This document shows, in pieces, positions 44,112 to 52,374 of a DNA stretch of 64,000 bases. This DNA is from CBDFGQ01 sp965247295 (GTDB taxonomy: Bacteria; Chloroflexota; Dehalococcoidia; Lucifugimonadales; JAGWBF01), in NCBI GenBank assembly GCA_965247295.1, contig CBDFGQ010000007.1, positions 62,001 to 126,000 on the forward strand, read 5' to 3'. The translations under genes were made by a program, and so were the position numbers. Below the pieces are notes generated by a model. That model did no database searches. It saw only the letters and a list, made by a program, of their open reading frames with translations, and was not told the DNA's origin. Each line of letters begins with the position of its first letter. Within the stretch, counting starts at the first letter, position 1.

Positions 44112-45179
44112 ATGGCAGCTACCAACTTGGCGGGCAAGGTACAGACTGTCCTGGGTCCCATCAGCCCCGACCGGTTGGGAGTGACGCTGACCCATGAGCA
44201 CCTGTTGATAGACCTCTCGGCGCTGCATAGCCCGAAGGACGCGTCCAGCGCCAAGGACTTCTATAACAAGCCGGTATCCCTTGAGACGCTGGGCCGCATA
44301 AAGTACTACGGCGCCCCCAACGCCGACAACGACCGCCTCTTCGACGTACCCACCGCCATCGACGAGGTCATGCTGTACAAGCAGTACGGCGGGGACTCCC
44401 TCGTGGACGCCACCAGCATCGGCATTGCCCGCGATCCCATTGGCCTTGCCCGAATCTCGCGGGCCACGGGGGTGAACGTCATTATGGGCTGCTCTTACTA
44501 CGTGGCCGCCACCCATCCCACGGCGATGGACAGCTACGGCGAGCGGGAGATCACCGAGGAGGTGGTCTCCGATATAACCGAAGGGGTGGACGGTACGGGC
44601 ATCCGAGCCGGCGTAATCGGCGAGATAGGCTGCTCCTGGCCCCTGACGGACAACGAGCGTAAGGTGTTGAGGGCGTCGGCGCGGGCCCAGAGGATAACCG
44701 GGGCTTCGGTGTTGATTCACCCCGGGAGGAACGAAAGCGCGCCACAGGAGATTATAGAGGTGCTTTCCGAGGCCGGTGCGGACCTCGGGCGCACCATCAT
44801 AGGGCACCTGGACCGAACGGTGTTCCAGCGCGACACACTGAAGGGTATAGCCGAGTCCGGCTGTTACATGGAGTGGGACCTCTTCGGGCGGGAGGAATCG
44901 CATTACCCCTTGAACCCGCGTGTTGACATGCCCAGCGATGCCAGGCGCATGGATGACATCGGTTGGATCGCATCCGAGGGCTATGGCAGGAAAGTGGTGG
45001 TATCCCACGACATATGCTCCAAGCACCGCCTGGAAAGGTATGGCGGCCACGGGTACTCCTACATATTGGGGCACATAGCGCCCCGTATGCGCAAAAGGGG
45101 CTTCAGCCAGGACGCCGTGGACGACATTCTGGTCAACAATCCCCGGGACGCACTGACCTTCTCTGACCCACAAGTCTAA
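44112..45179 (+). CDS. Phosphotriesterase-family metal-dependent hydrolase
   Basis: A 355-residue amidohydrolase-superfamily protein of the phosphotriesterase family. Metal ligands are visible: THEH at 27-30, the bridging carboxylate in IGEIG, histidines in LIHPGRNE and IGHLDR, and the aspartate in VVSHDI. Members include lactonases, phosphotriesterases and sugar-lactone hydrolases; true substrate unknown. Start ATG has ACAGGAGGCCGGC just upstream. The SDR gene follows by 84 bases on the same strand. Confidence 0.9.
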   Translation: MAATNLAGKVQTVLGPISPDRLGVTLTHEHLLIDLSALHSPKDASSAKDFYNKPVSLETLGRIKYYGAPNADNDRLFDVPTAIDEVMLYKQYGGDSLVDATSIGIARDPIGLARISRATGVNVIMGCSYYVAATHPTAMDSYGEREITEEVVSDITEGVDGTGIRAGVIGEIGCSWPLTDNERKVLRASARAQRITGASVLIHPGRNESAPQEIIEVLSEAGADLGRTIIGHLDRTVFQRDTLKGIAESGCYMEWDLFGREESHYPLNPRVDMPSDARRMDDIGWIASEGYGRKVVVSHDICSKHRLERYGGHGYSYILGHIAPRMRKRGFSQDAVDDILVNNPRDALTFSDPQV

Positions 45180-45262
45180 GGGAGTGGCCCTGAATCTAAC
45201 CTCCCATCCCCTCTCCGGCCCAGGCCGCCCACGATGATCTGCGGGCCATTTGGAGTCCAAAC

Positions 45263-46056
45263 ATGACGCTCGAGGGAAAGGTTGCCATAGTTACGGGAGG
45301 CAGTCGCGGCATCGGCCGGGCCATCTGCGTGGGCCTGGGCGCACGGGGTGTGAAAGTGGTGGTTGCGGGGAGGACTGAGGTCGATAGTTCGGCGGCCAGC
45401 CCCTTCGAGAAGTACGCCTCGGGGTCCATACACGACACCGCCCGGCTTGTTGAAGATCGGGGCGGCAGCGCGGTCGGCATCAGGTGCGATATGGGCCGGG
45501 TGGAGGACGTGCGCAACCTTGTCTCCGGGACCCTGGAGCTATTCGGCCGCATCGACGTGCTCGTATGCAACGCCGGCATCGACTGCGAGTCGCCGGTGAT
45601 GGACCTGGACATCGAACTTCTGGACCGTTGCCTGGCCGTTAACGTTCGGGGGCCCCTTCTGCTGTGCAAGTATGCCTTGCCTACGATGGTGGCACAAAAG
45701 TCCGGCTCCATCTTCGGCATCACATCCGGCTCGGCCGCTGCTTACCGGCCCGGGCGGGTCGGGTATTCCATGAGCAAGGCGGCCCTGGAGCGGATGCTCC
45801 TTAGTCTGGCCGAAGAGGTACGCCCCCACAATGTCGCCGTCAACGTGCTGAATCCGGGCCGGATGGACACGTGGATGAACCGCAACGGCGACTGGCCGGG
45901 CACGGAGCACATACCCATGGACCAGCCCGAGGCATCGTCCCCTCCGCCCTTTGGCTGGCCGGCCAGACGGCCGATACCTTTACGGGGCATGTGGTGGAGC
46001 GGACCGAGTTCGGCCTCTCCTGGGGGGCACTCCAGCACGAGGTGGGGACATCTTAA
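45263..46056 (+). pseudogene. Short-chain dehydrogenase/reductase, C-terminal frameshift
   Basis: From ATG 45263 the protein is a classical SDR: TGGSRGIGRA at the NAD(P) site, CNAGID, active-site serine in TSGSA and YSMSK. After about residue 223 (near 45931) the frame gives a nonsense tail to 46135, whereas another frame supplies the expected ending IVPSALWLAGQTADTFTGHVV and stops at 46056. A single missing base would account for it. Because the break is after the catalytic core, a longer, altered product to 46135 could still be made. Confidence 0.8.
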
Positions 46057-46131
46057 GTTTGAGGTGGTTGCTAGGGTGCCGGCGCGTGAATATACTTGTA
46101 GGGCTCTGCGAGAAATCTTAAGGAGGAAGCT

Positions 46132-46753
46132 ATGACCACCGGTGCGAAGGTAAAATGGACCATGGAGGCGGACTATTTACAGGCGTGTAACTGCGACTAC
46201 GGCTGTCCCTGCGAGTTCCAGGCGCCTCCTACCCAAGGGTACTGCGACGGGATTGGGGCCTGGCGCATCAACCAGGGGACATATGGGGACGTGTCCCTTA
46301 ACGGCCTGGGTGCTGGGGTTTGTGCTGCGTTCCAAGGCTGCCCTGCACGAGGGTGATATTACTCTCGCCCTCTTCGTGGATGAGAAGGCTACCCAGCAGC
46401 AGCGAGATGCGCTGATACAGATCGCCTCCGGCCAGGCTGGAGGTATGCCTTTCGAGATCATCGCGTCCCTGGTCTCGAATCTGGTGGGCCCCGAGTTCGT
46501 ACCTTTCCAGTTCGATCTCAAGGGTAGGAACAGCGCCGCCAAGATGGGCGACGGGGTATCAATGGCCTTCGAGCCGGTCAAGAACCCGGTGACCGGCGAG
46601 CCCGAGGGCATTCGCATAGACCACGACACCGGATTCCTGTTCAAAGGCGCCGACGTGGTGTCGGCCAAGGAGTGCCGGGCATCTGTGGGCCCCCTGAACT
46701 TCTCCTGGCCGGACAAGGCGGGCTTTGTTACCAAGGTCAGCTATGGAAACTAG
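46132..46753 (+). pseudogene. DUF1326 domain protein, one frameshift
   Basis: A strong TTAAGGAGGAAGCT precedes ATG 46132. The first frame (to 46356) has the DUF1326 start WTMEADYLQACNCDYGCPCEF with three to four cysteines (21-residue span shortened here). Near 46316 the frame shifts, and the second frame carries FVDEKATQQQRDALIQIASG, GRNSAAKMGDGVS and the end SWPDKAGFVTKVSYGN. Together about 206 residues, normal for DUF1326. The Cys-rich start suggests metal binding. Next gene is DUF2182, its usual partner. Confidence 0.82.
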
Positions 46754-46861
46754 GCCGAGAGCGTCACGGTGCAGGGGGATCAGTGTCGTTTAGCCCAGAT
46801 CCACGAAGGTCCGATGGGGGTAACCTTTGATCCCTATGACCTCAACGCCGTATCGGATTAG

Positions 46862-47638
46862 ATGAGTAGCGCAACGCCCTTGGAGATGGTCCTAAAGCGG
46901 GACCGGGCAGTCGTGCTGTCCGGCCTGCTGGGGGTTTCGGCGCTGGCATGGGGCTATACCTTTTACCTGGCCCGAGACATGGGCAACGTGGATATGGCTA
47001 TGGTCCAGTTGACGCCTTGGGCGGCCTCAGAGTTTCTCCTGATGTACGTCATGTGGGCCGTGATGATGGTTGCTATGATGGTCCCCACGGCCGCTCCAAT
47101 GATTCTGATCTTCGCCACGGTTAACCGCCGCCGCGCGGAACGTAACGTCCCCTTCGTCTCAACGGGGGTGTTCCTGCTGGGGTACGCGCTCGTCTGGGGC
47201 GGGTTTGCCGCCGCGGCGACCCTGGCCCAATGGGGACTCCACAGCGCCTCCCTTCTTTCTCCCATGATGGAGACCACCAACAACGTTCTGGGAGGGATCA
47301 TCCTCGTGGCCGCCGGAGCCTTCCAGTGGAGCCCCATCAAGTATGCTTGCCTCAGCAACTGTCGCTCACCCCTAGGGTTTATCATGTCCGAGTGGCGTGA
47401 GGGGGCTGGCGGGGCTCTCTCCATGGGCCTGCACCACGGTCTTTTCTGCCTGGGCTGCTGCTGGGTGCTGATGAGCTTGCTGTTCGTGCTGGGGGTGATG
47501 AACCTGCTGTGGATAGCGGCTCTGGCAGCAATTGTCCTCGTCGAGAAGCTATCGCCAGGGGGCCATTGGGTCAGCCGCCTCACCGGGTTGCTCCTGATTG
47601 CCTGGGGCGCTGCCATGGTTTTGGGCGCGTTGACCTGA
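46862..47638 (+). CDS. DUF2182 integral membrane protein, predicted metal-binding
   Basis: A 258-residue protein with about six membrane segments (LSGLLGVSALAWGYTFYLAR, LLMYVMWAVMMVAMMVPTAA and others). The Met/His/Cys-rich pattern (VMMVAMMVPTAAPMI, PIKYACLSNC, GLHHGLFCLGCCW) is typical of DUF2182, annotated as predicted metal-binding. It lies 108 bases after the DUF1326 gene; the two families often occur together, so a shared role in metal handling is plausible but unproven. Confidence 0.87.
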   Translation: MSSATPLEMVLKRDRAVVLSGLLGVSALAWGYTFYLARDMGNVDMAMVQLTPWAASEFLLMYVMWAVMMVAMMVPTAAPMILIFATVNRRRAERNVPFVSTGVFLLGYALVWGGFAAAATLAQWGLHSASLLSPMMETTNNVLGGIILVAAGAFQWSPIKYACLSNCRSPLGFIMSEWREGAGGALSMGLHHGLFCLGCCWVLMSLLFVLGVMNLLWIAALAAIVLVEKLSPGGHWVSRLTGLLLIAWGAAMVLGALT

Positions 47639-47856
47639 ATCTCAACTAATTTTACGCATCCTTAGGCCGAATCTTTTATAGATGTGGCTGACAATGCTGA
47701 TGCAGGCAATTTGGGGTTACGAGGCCAAAAAGGGGTTGCCAACCCTCACCGACCGAGGTAAACTTTCCTCTGGGCCGGGCGGAATTGTGGCTGCGAGGGT
47801 AGACAGCAGGGTTTTTACCCAACTAGAATGCTGATATCTCTAGAGGGAGGTGTTCG

Positions 47857-48000
47857 ATGGAAGCTTACTGCGTGAAGTGCAGGTCAAAGAGAGAAATGAG
47901 CGGTGCCAAATCCATCACTATGAAGAACGGCAGGCCGGCAACCCAGGGGACCTGCCCTCGATGTGGGACCAAGATGTTCAGGATAGGGAAGGCGGCCTAG
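47857..48000 (+). CDS. DUF5679 small zinc-ribbon protein, 47 aa
   Basis: A 47-residue protein with two cysteine pairs, AYCVKCRSKREM near the start and GTCPRCGTKMFRIGK near the end, separated by ITMKNGRPATQ. This matches the small DUF5679 zinc-ribbon proteins. GAGGGAGG lies 6 bases before the ATG. Function unknown; size and basic charge would fit nucleic-acid or protein binding. The 47639-47856 gap upstream has no gene. Confidence 0.82.
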   Translation: MEAYCVKCRSKREMSGAKSITMKNGRPATQGTCPRCGTKMFRIGKAA

Positions 48001-48150
48001 TCGGTCTAACCATGCGGCGCTGGACGGCGCCGTTGTTGGCGTGCCCGGTACGTAAGCTGGCCCACGGCCTGTGGTAAGGCCCAGGTATCCTCTGTTGAAC
48101 ATGCCATAGTGGGTCCGGGAAAGCGGCCGCCTGGCTCGGGAGGCCGGTAG

Positions 48151-48620
48151 ATGCCCGTTGCGGGGGATAAGGCCCCCGGGGGGATAAGGCCCCCGGCTTT
48201 AACCTCCCCAGTACCCGGGGCGATCTGAACCTTAAGACGCTCCTTGCAGTGGGTAAGGTTGTGTTGGCCTTCTATACCGAGGATAATACACCCGCCTGCG
48301 ATCAGGAGCTCGCTACCTTTCGGGACGAAAACGAAACGTTGCGAGAGTTGGGGGCCCAGGTAGTTGCCGTCAGTTCCGACAGTGTGGACTCCCATCTACA
48401 GCTGGAAAAGCGGCTGGGCGGGCTTCCATTCCCGCTGGCGAGTGACGTTAGGCTCGAGGTGGCGACGCTGTACGGTGTGCAGGATGAGCAGGGGAAGCGG
48501 TGCCACCGTGCCGTGTACGTAATAGACACCACTGGCACCATCCTCCATGCCGTGCCCTGGTTTCAGCCGGGCAACCCGGGGCAGATTCTGGGGATATTTG
48601 GCGCCCTGGGTCTCCAGTAG
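48151..48620 (+). pseudogene. Peroxiredoxin (AhpC/TSA, BCP-like) disrupted by a 17-bp tandem duplication
   Basis: ATG 48151 begins MPVAGDKAPG; after removal of one of two perfect 17-base copies of GGGGATAAGGCCCCCGG (48163-48179 and 48180-48196) the frame runs on as FNLPSTRGDLNLKTLLAVG into VVLAFYTEDNTPACDQEL, the peroxidatic-cysteine motif of peroxiredoxins, and ends at 48620. The duplication (17 is not a multiple of 3) breaks the frame. An internal GTG at 48249 could start a shortened 123-residue protein lacking the first strands. Confidence 0.78.
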
Positions 48621-48687
48621 GGCAAACCGATGTCCCACAATCGGGGTACGTCCGGCCCTTTCGAGATTCCATCTCGTTAATTGGACT

Positions 48688-48777
48688 CATATGCCTTGTC
48701 GCGCTCAGGATGGCATCGCCACGGCATATGTGACCGTGTAATAAGTCGCGCCCCCGGCTACTTCACTGCCCGGGGGC
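48688..48777. repeat. Two inverted repeats in the gene-free region before the IS
   Basis: CATATGCC (48688-48695) and GGCATATG (48723-48730) form one 8-base inverted repeat; GCCCCCGG (48750-48757) and CCGGGGGC (48770-48777) form another. The second could be a terminator stem for the peroxiredoxin gene but lacks a U-tract. The 48621-48903 stretch has no gene. Confidence 0.5.
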
Positions 48778-48903
48778 TCGAACTATATTTGTGAACAGGA
48801 CGCTAAGGTAAGGGAGGCCAAACAAGCCCTGGATTCTGGCCGCAGCTAACGGGGTGGAGTGTCGGTCTCCGTGCCCCGCCTGGAGAAGGTCGACCCCCCC
48901 TAG

Positions 48904-50271
48904 CAGGCTGCTGAAGAAAGGGTTCTATGGTCGCGAAACGACCTGGTAATAGCTCATATCGTTGCTCGATGAGTGCTTTGGGAAGGTCTGAAGCCACTTT
49001 CCTGGGTTGCAGGAGTTCCCTTTTCGCCCCTGCCAGGGCGTTGAGGGCAGACTCCGTCCTTGGGAAGTCATGCTGCCTGCAGGACCGGAGCCTCCTGTAG
49101 CTGGGTCATGAGCAGCTTGGCCATCCGCACCAGGTTATACGCAGTGGCCACCAGGTAGCCTGCTAGTCCCGTCTTGTCCACCCCTCGATACCTGGTCTTC
49201 CGAAACCCACCGACCGTCTTCATCCACCCGAAGATCTCCTCCACCCGCTTTCGTATTCGCTGGCTCACCCGGTAGCCCGGATGCCGGGTTGTCCGCCCGT
49301 CGATGGCGCTGCGCCGGCCACTGGTGTTCTGGGCCACGTGAGCCGTGACCCTTCGGTTGCGCATCGCTTCCACACAATCCCGCGTGTCGTAGTTCTTGTC
49401 CCCACCCAGGGTCCTGGGGTGGAAGCCCCGCTCCTTCGCCCCCTCCAGGAGCTTCGGGACCGCATCTCGCTCCGCCGTCCCGCTCGCCTCGCTCACCTGG
49501 AAGTCCGTCAGCAGCCCGTTCCGGTTCTCCATCAGGGCGTGGGCCATGAACACCAGCTTGGCTTCCTTCCCTTTGCCTTTCCGAAACAATCGGGCTTCCG
49601 GGTCCGTGGTGCTTTGGTGGGTCTTATTGCGCCGTTTCTCCCCGTGAAAGTCCACCGACGGGTTGCCGGGGTCCCCGTCGTCCGAGGCCGGCTCTCCCCC
49701 TTTGGACTTGAAACTTTTCAGACTGGCCGCCGCCTCAATCAGCGTCCCATCCACGGTGAAGTGCTCGTCCGAGAGCAAGCCGTGCCGGTCGGCCCCCACC
49801 AGGACCGTGGCAAACAGCTGTTGCCCCACTGCGTGCTCCAGCAGCCGCTGCCGGTTCTTGGTGAACACCGTCGGGTCAAAGCTGGACTCCAGGAGGTTCA
49901 TATCCAGGAACCAACGATACAGCATGTTGTAGTCCAACTCCTCGCAGAACGCCCGCTCGCTGCGCACGGAAAACAGGGCGATGAGCAGCGAGGCCTTGAG
50001 TAGGCGCTCCGGTGGGATGGAGGGCCGCCCTACCTCGGCATACATCCGGTCAAACTCGGAGGACAGCTCCCGGAGGGCCTCATCCGCCAGCGCCTTGATA
50101 GTCCGCAAGGGATGGTCCGGCGGCACCCGCCCGTCCATATCCACGAAGGTCAACATGGGGACCTGGGGCTCCTGGCATCCGCGCATTGGGGCACCTCCAA
50201 AGATGGTCTGCCCCTATTTTATCCCAGAAGAGCCTCGGATACACCGTGAACAAGAGTTTTTCCGCAGCCTG
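48904..50271 (-). mobile_element. Complete IS5-family insertion sequence, 1368 bp
   Basis: Ends are imperfect terminal inverted repeats CAGGCTGCTGAAGAAAG (left) and CAGGCTGCGGAAAAACT (right, read inward). Both are flanked by CTAG (48900-48903 and 50272-50275), fitting the YTAR 4-base target duplication of IS5. One intact transposase gene lies inside. A relic end is present at 39859. The right end is 48 bases upstream of a binding-protein start codon. Confidence 0.88.
49068..50186 (-). CDS. IS5-family transposase
   Basis: A 372-residue DDE transposase. N-terminal domain has DHPLRTIKALADEALREL and RPSIPPERLLKASLLIALFS; the DDE catalytic residues are in TVDGTLIEA (D), GGDKNYDTRD (D) and KRVEEIFGWMKT (E). 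It appears full length and intact, so the element may still be active. GGAGGTG lies 6 bases before the ATG. Confidence 0.93.
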   Translation of the reverse strand: MRGCQEPQVPMLTFVDMDGRVPPDHPLRTIKALADEALRELSSEFDRMYAEVGRPSIPPERLLKASLLIALFSVRSERAFCEELDYNMLYRWFLDMNLLESSFDPTVFTKNRQRLLEHAVGQQLFATVLVGADRHGLLSDEHFTVDGTLIEAAASLKSFKSKGGEPASDDGDPGNPSVDFHGEKRRNKTHQSTTDPEARLFRKGKGKEAKLVFMAHALMENRNGLLTDFQVSEASGTAERDAVPKLLEGAKERGFHPRTLGGDKNYDTRDCVEAMRNRRVTAHVAQNTSGRRSAIDGRTTRHPGYRVSQRIRKRVEEIFGWMKTVGGFRKTRYRGVDKTGLAGYLVATAYNLVRMAKLLMTQLQEAPVLQAA

Positions 50272-50319
50272 CTAGAGGGCGGTCAGTTGCCCGTGGCCGT
50301 GATATACTATCAGCGAGAT

Positions 50320-52149
50320 ATGAGACCCCTCCTCGTGCTCGAATGTATCCTTCTGTTGTGTGTGGTGGCCTGTGCGGGGCGAGCTGACCCGACCCTGGCG
50401 CCTTCATCGCCAGCGGCAATGACCCCCACCTCCGCTCCTGAGGCGACCCCCAATGTTACCCCGACCATTACCACACCATTGTCCCTTCCCACCGCAACGC
50501 CCACGTCTGAGCCAGCCCCGACGCTAACGCCCAGCCCGCCTGCCACGCCAGCCCCCGGTGCTACCCCCACTCCGACGTTTGTGGCACCGGCTCCCGGCGC
50601 CGACGAGGAATCTGAGGCCAAAATCAGGAAGATAGTAGAAGCCGCGACACTGCTCCGGCTCTGGAACGATCCTCCTACCCTGGACCCGCACGTGGCCGGG
50701 GATACGACCTCTGCGGCCATCATCGTGGAGGTGTTCGGTGGGCTGGTTACCATAGACCCCAATCTTGAAATCGTGCCGGACCTGGCTGAGGCGTGGGACA
50801 TCGGTGGTGATGGGAGGTCCTACACCTTCCGGCTGAGGAAGGGCGCCAGTTTCCATAATGGTAAGCCTGTCACGGCCCATGCCTTCAAATGGTCTCTGGA
50901 ACGAGCCGCCGACCCTGCGACCGAGTCCCCTGTGGCCGACACCTATCTGGGGGACATTGTAGGGTTCCGGCAAAAGCTCAAGGGGCAGGCGCAGGACATT
51001 TCGGGCGTCCGGGTCATTGACGACCACAGCCTGGCGATTACTATAGATGCCCCCAAGGCCTACTTCCTGTCCAAGCTGACCTATCCCACCGCCTTTGTGG
51101 TGGACCAGGACAACGTCATGACCAGCCGCCGGTGGTACATGAAGCCCAACGGTACAGGACCTTTCAGTCTTGACCAGTACATCCCCCAGGACGTACTGGT
51201 CCTGAAGCGAAATGAAGCTTACCACTTGGGCGTCCCCAGGCTGGAGGCGGTGCGTTTCATCCTCAGTGGTGGCGATCCCTTGCAGATGTACTTTAGCGAT
51301 GAGGTCCACGTGACCGAGGTCGGCCCGGTCAGTCCAGAGCTTGTTCTTGACCCATCCAGTCCCTTGAGCAGTGAGCTCCAAGTGTCCCCACCTCAGTTCA
51401 GCGTCGGCTACATGGGCATGAACGTGGCCAGCCCTCCCTTCGACGATCTTAAGGTACGGCAAGCACTGAACTACGCCATTGACAAAGAGCTGATATCCAA
51501 CGCTATCTATCAAAACGCCGTGCCCCCGGCCAACGGCATACTTCCCCCTGGGTTTCCCGGGTACACGCCCGGCCTCAAGGGGTACGAGTACGACCCCGAG
51601 AAGGCCCGTCAGCTCCTCGGCGAGTCCAAATACGGGGGCGACGACCCGGAGCAGTTTCCTCCCGTCATGCTTACGGTCCCGGGGGTTTTCGGCGCCCCCG
51701 TGGGGCAGGACATAGAGGTGATCCTGGACATGTGGAGGCAAAACCTGGGAATCGAAGTCGAGATACAGCAGACAGGGTGGTCCACCTTCCTCCAGGACCT
51801 TCACGAGCTCCGATTTCAGATGTACGGTGGCTTGAGCTGGATAGCCGACTACCCCGACCCTGAAAACTTCTTGGACGTCCTGTTCCACAGCAAGAGCGTT
51901 AACAACCAGACTCGGTACAGCAATCCGGAGGTGGACCGGCTGCTGGACCAGGCCCGGGTGGAACAGGACCAGGATGCCAGGTACGAGCTATACAGGCGCG
52001 CGGAGGAGATGATATTGAGTGACGCCCCCTGGATTCCTCTGTGGCATGGGGGCAGCGAGTATGTCCTGGTGAAGCCTTACGTGAGGGACTATTTTTTGAC
52101 TGCGCTTATCGTTCCCATTCTGCGGTACGTTTACATGGCGGAACCGTAG
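50320..52149 (+). CDS. Peptide/oligopeptide-type ABC transporter substrate-binding lipoprotein (family 5)
   Basis: A 609-residue extracytoplasmic binding protein. Lipoprotein signal VLECILLLCVVAC, then a long Pro/Thr/Ala linker (TPTSAPEATPNVTPTITTP), and the SBP_bac_5 domain from about residue 108: LWNDPPTLDPHVAGDTTS, VPDLAEAWDIGGDGRSYTF, LRKGASFHNGKPVTA and VRQALNYAIDKELI. It would deliver peptides or other oligomers to a permease; no permease or ATPase gene is near, so it is an orphan here. Start at ATG 50320 (MRPLL); the frame extends into the IS but upstream codons are not native. Confidence 0.9.
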   Translation: MRPLLVLECILLLCVVACAGRADPTLAPSSPAAMTPTSAPEATPNVTPTITTPLSLPTATPTSEPAPTLTPSPPATPAPGATPTPTFVAPAPGADEESEAKIRKIVEAATLLRLWNDPPTLDPHVAGDTTSAAIIVEVFGGLVTIDPNLEIVPDLAEAWDIGGDGRSYTFRLRKGASFHNGKPVTAHAFKWSLERAADPATESPVADTYLGDIVGFRQKLKGQAQDISGVRVIDDHSLAITIDAPKAYFLSKLTYPTAFVVDQDNVMTSRRWYMKPNGTGPFSLDQYIPQDVLVLKRNEAYHLGVPRLEAVRFILSGGDPLQMYFSDEVHVTEVGPVSPELVLDPSSPLSSELQVSPPQFSVGYMGMNVASPPFDDLKVRQALNYAIDKELISNAIYQNAVPPANGILPPGFPGYTPGLKGYEYDPEKARQLLGESKYGGDDPEQFPPVMLTVPGVFGAPVGQDIEVILDMWRQNLGIEVEIQQTGWSTFLQDLHELRFQMYGGLSWIADYPDPENFLDVLFHSKSVNNQTRYSNPEVDRLLDQARVEQDQDARYELYRRAEEMILSDAPWIPLWHGGSEYVLVKPYVRDYFLTALIVPILRYVYMAEP

Positions 52150-52199
52150 GTCCCAACGGAGTATAAGCGGCAAGCCAACGCGCGATGCAAGTTTGCCCA

Positions 52200-52331
52200 T
52201 GTCACCCTGAGCGCAGCGAAGGGTCTGGTGGGGCTTAGGGGTGGTTCACCCATATGTCGGCCAAATCTGCCGGCCATCGAAGCGCCCTACCCTACCAGAT
52301 TCTTCGGTCGCTTCGCTCCCTCAGAATGACA
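52200..52331 (+). repeat. Dispersed intergenic repeat family 1, copy C
   Basis: Same orientation as 35084-35241. Starts TGTCACCCTGAGCGCAGCG and ends CCTCAGAATGACA, with similarity to about 52362 (CCCATGCTAATA). It lies between two convergent genes, where it could also serve as a bidirectional transcript end. Confidence 0.8.
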
Positions 52332-52374
52332 GTCTTGAACATTCCCATGCTAATATACCTGAACGTCGGGCTGG

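Noticed and set aside
44022..45260. 412-codon minus-strand frame
   Set aside because: Antisense to the phosphotriesterase-like gene with visible metal ligands; no start signal or family pattern.
50524..51888. 454-codon minus-strand frame
   Set aside because: Antisense to the ABC substrate-binding protein gene, whose domain motifs are clear.
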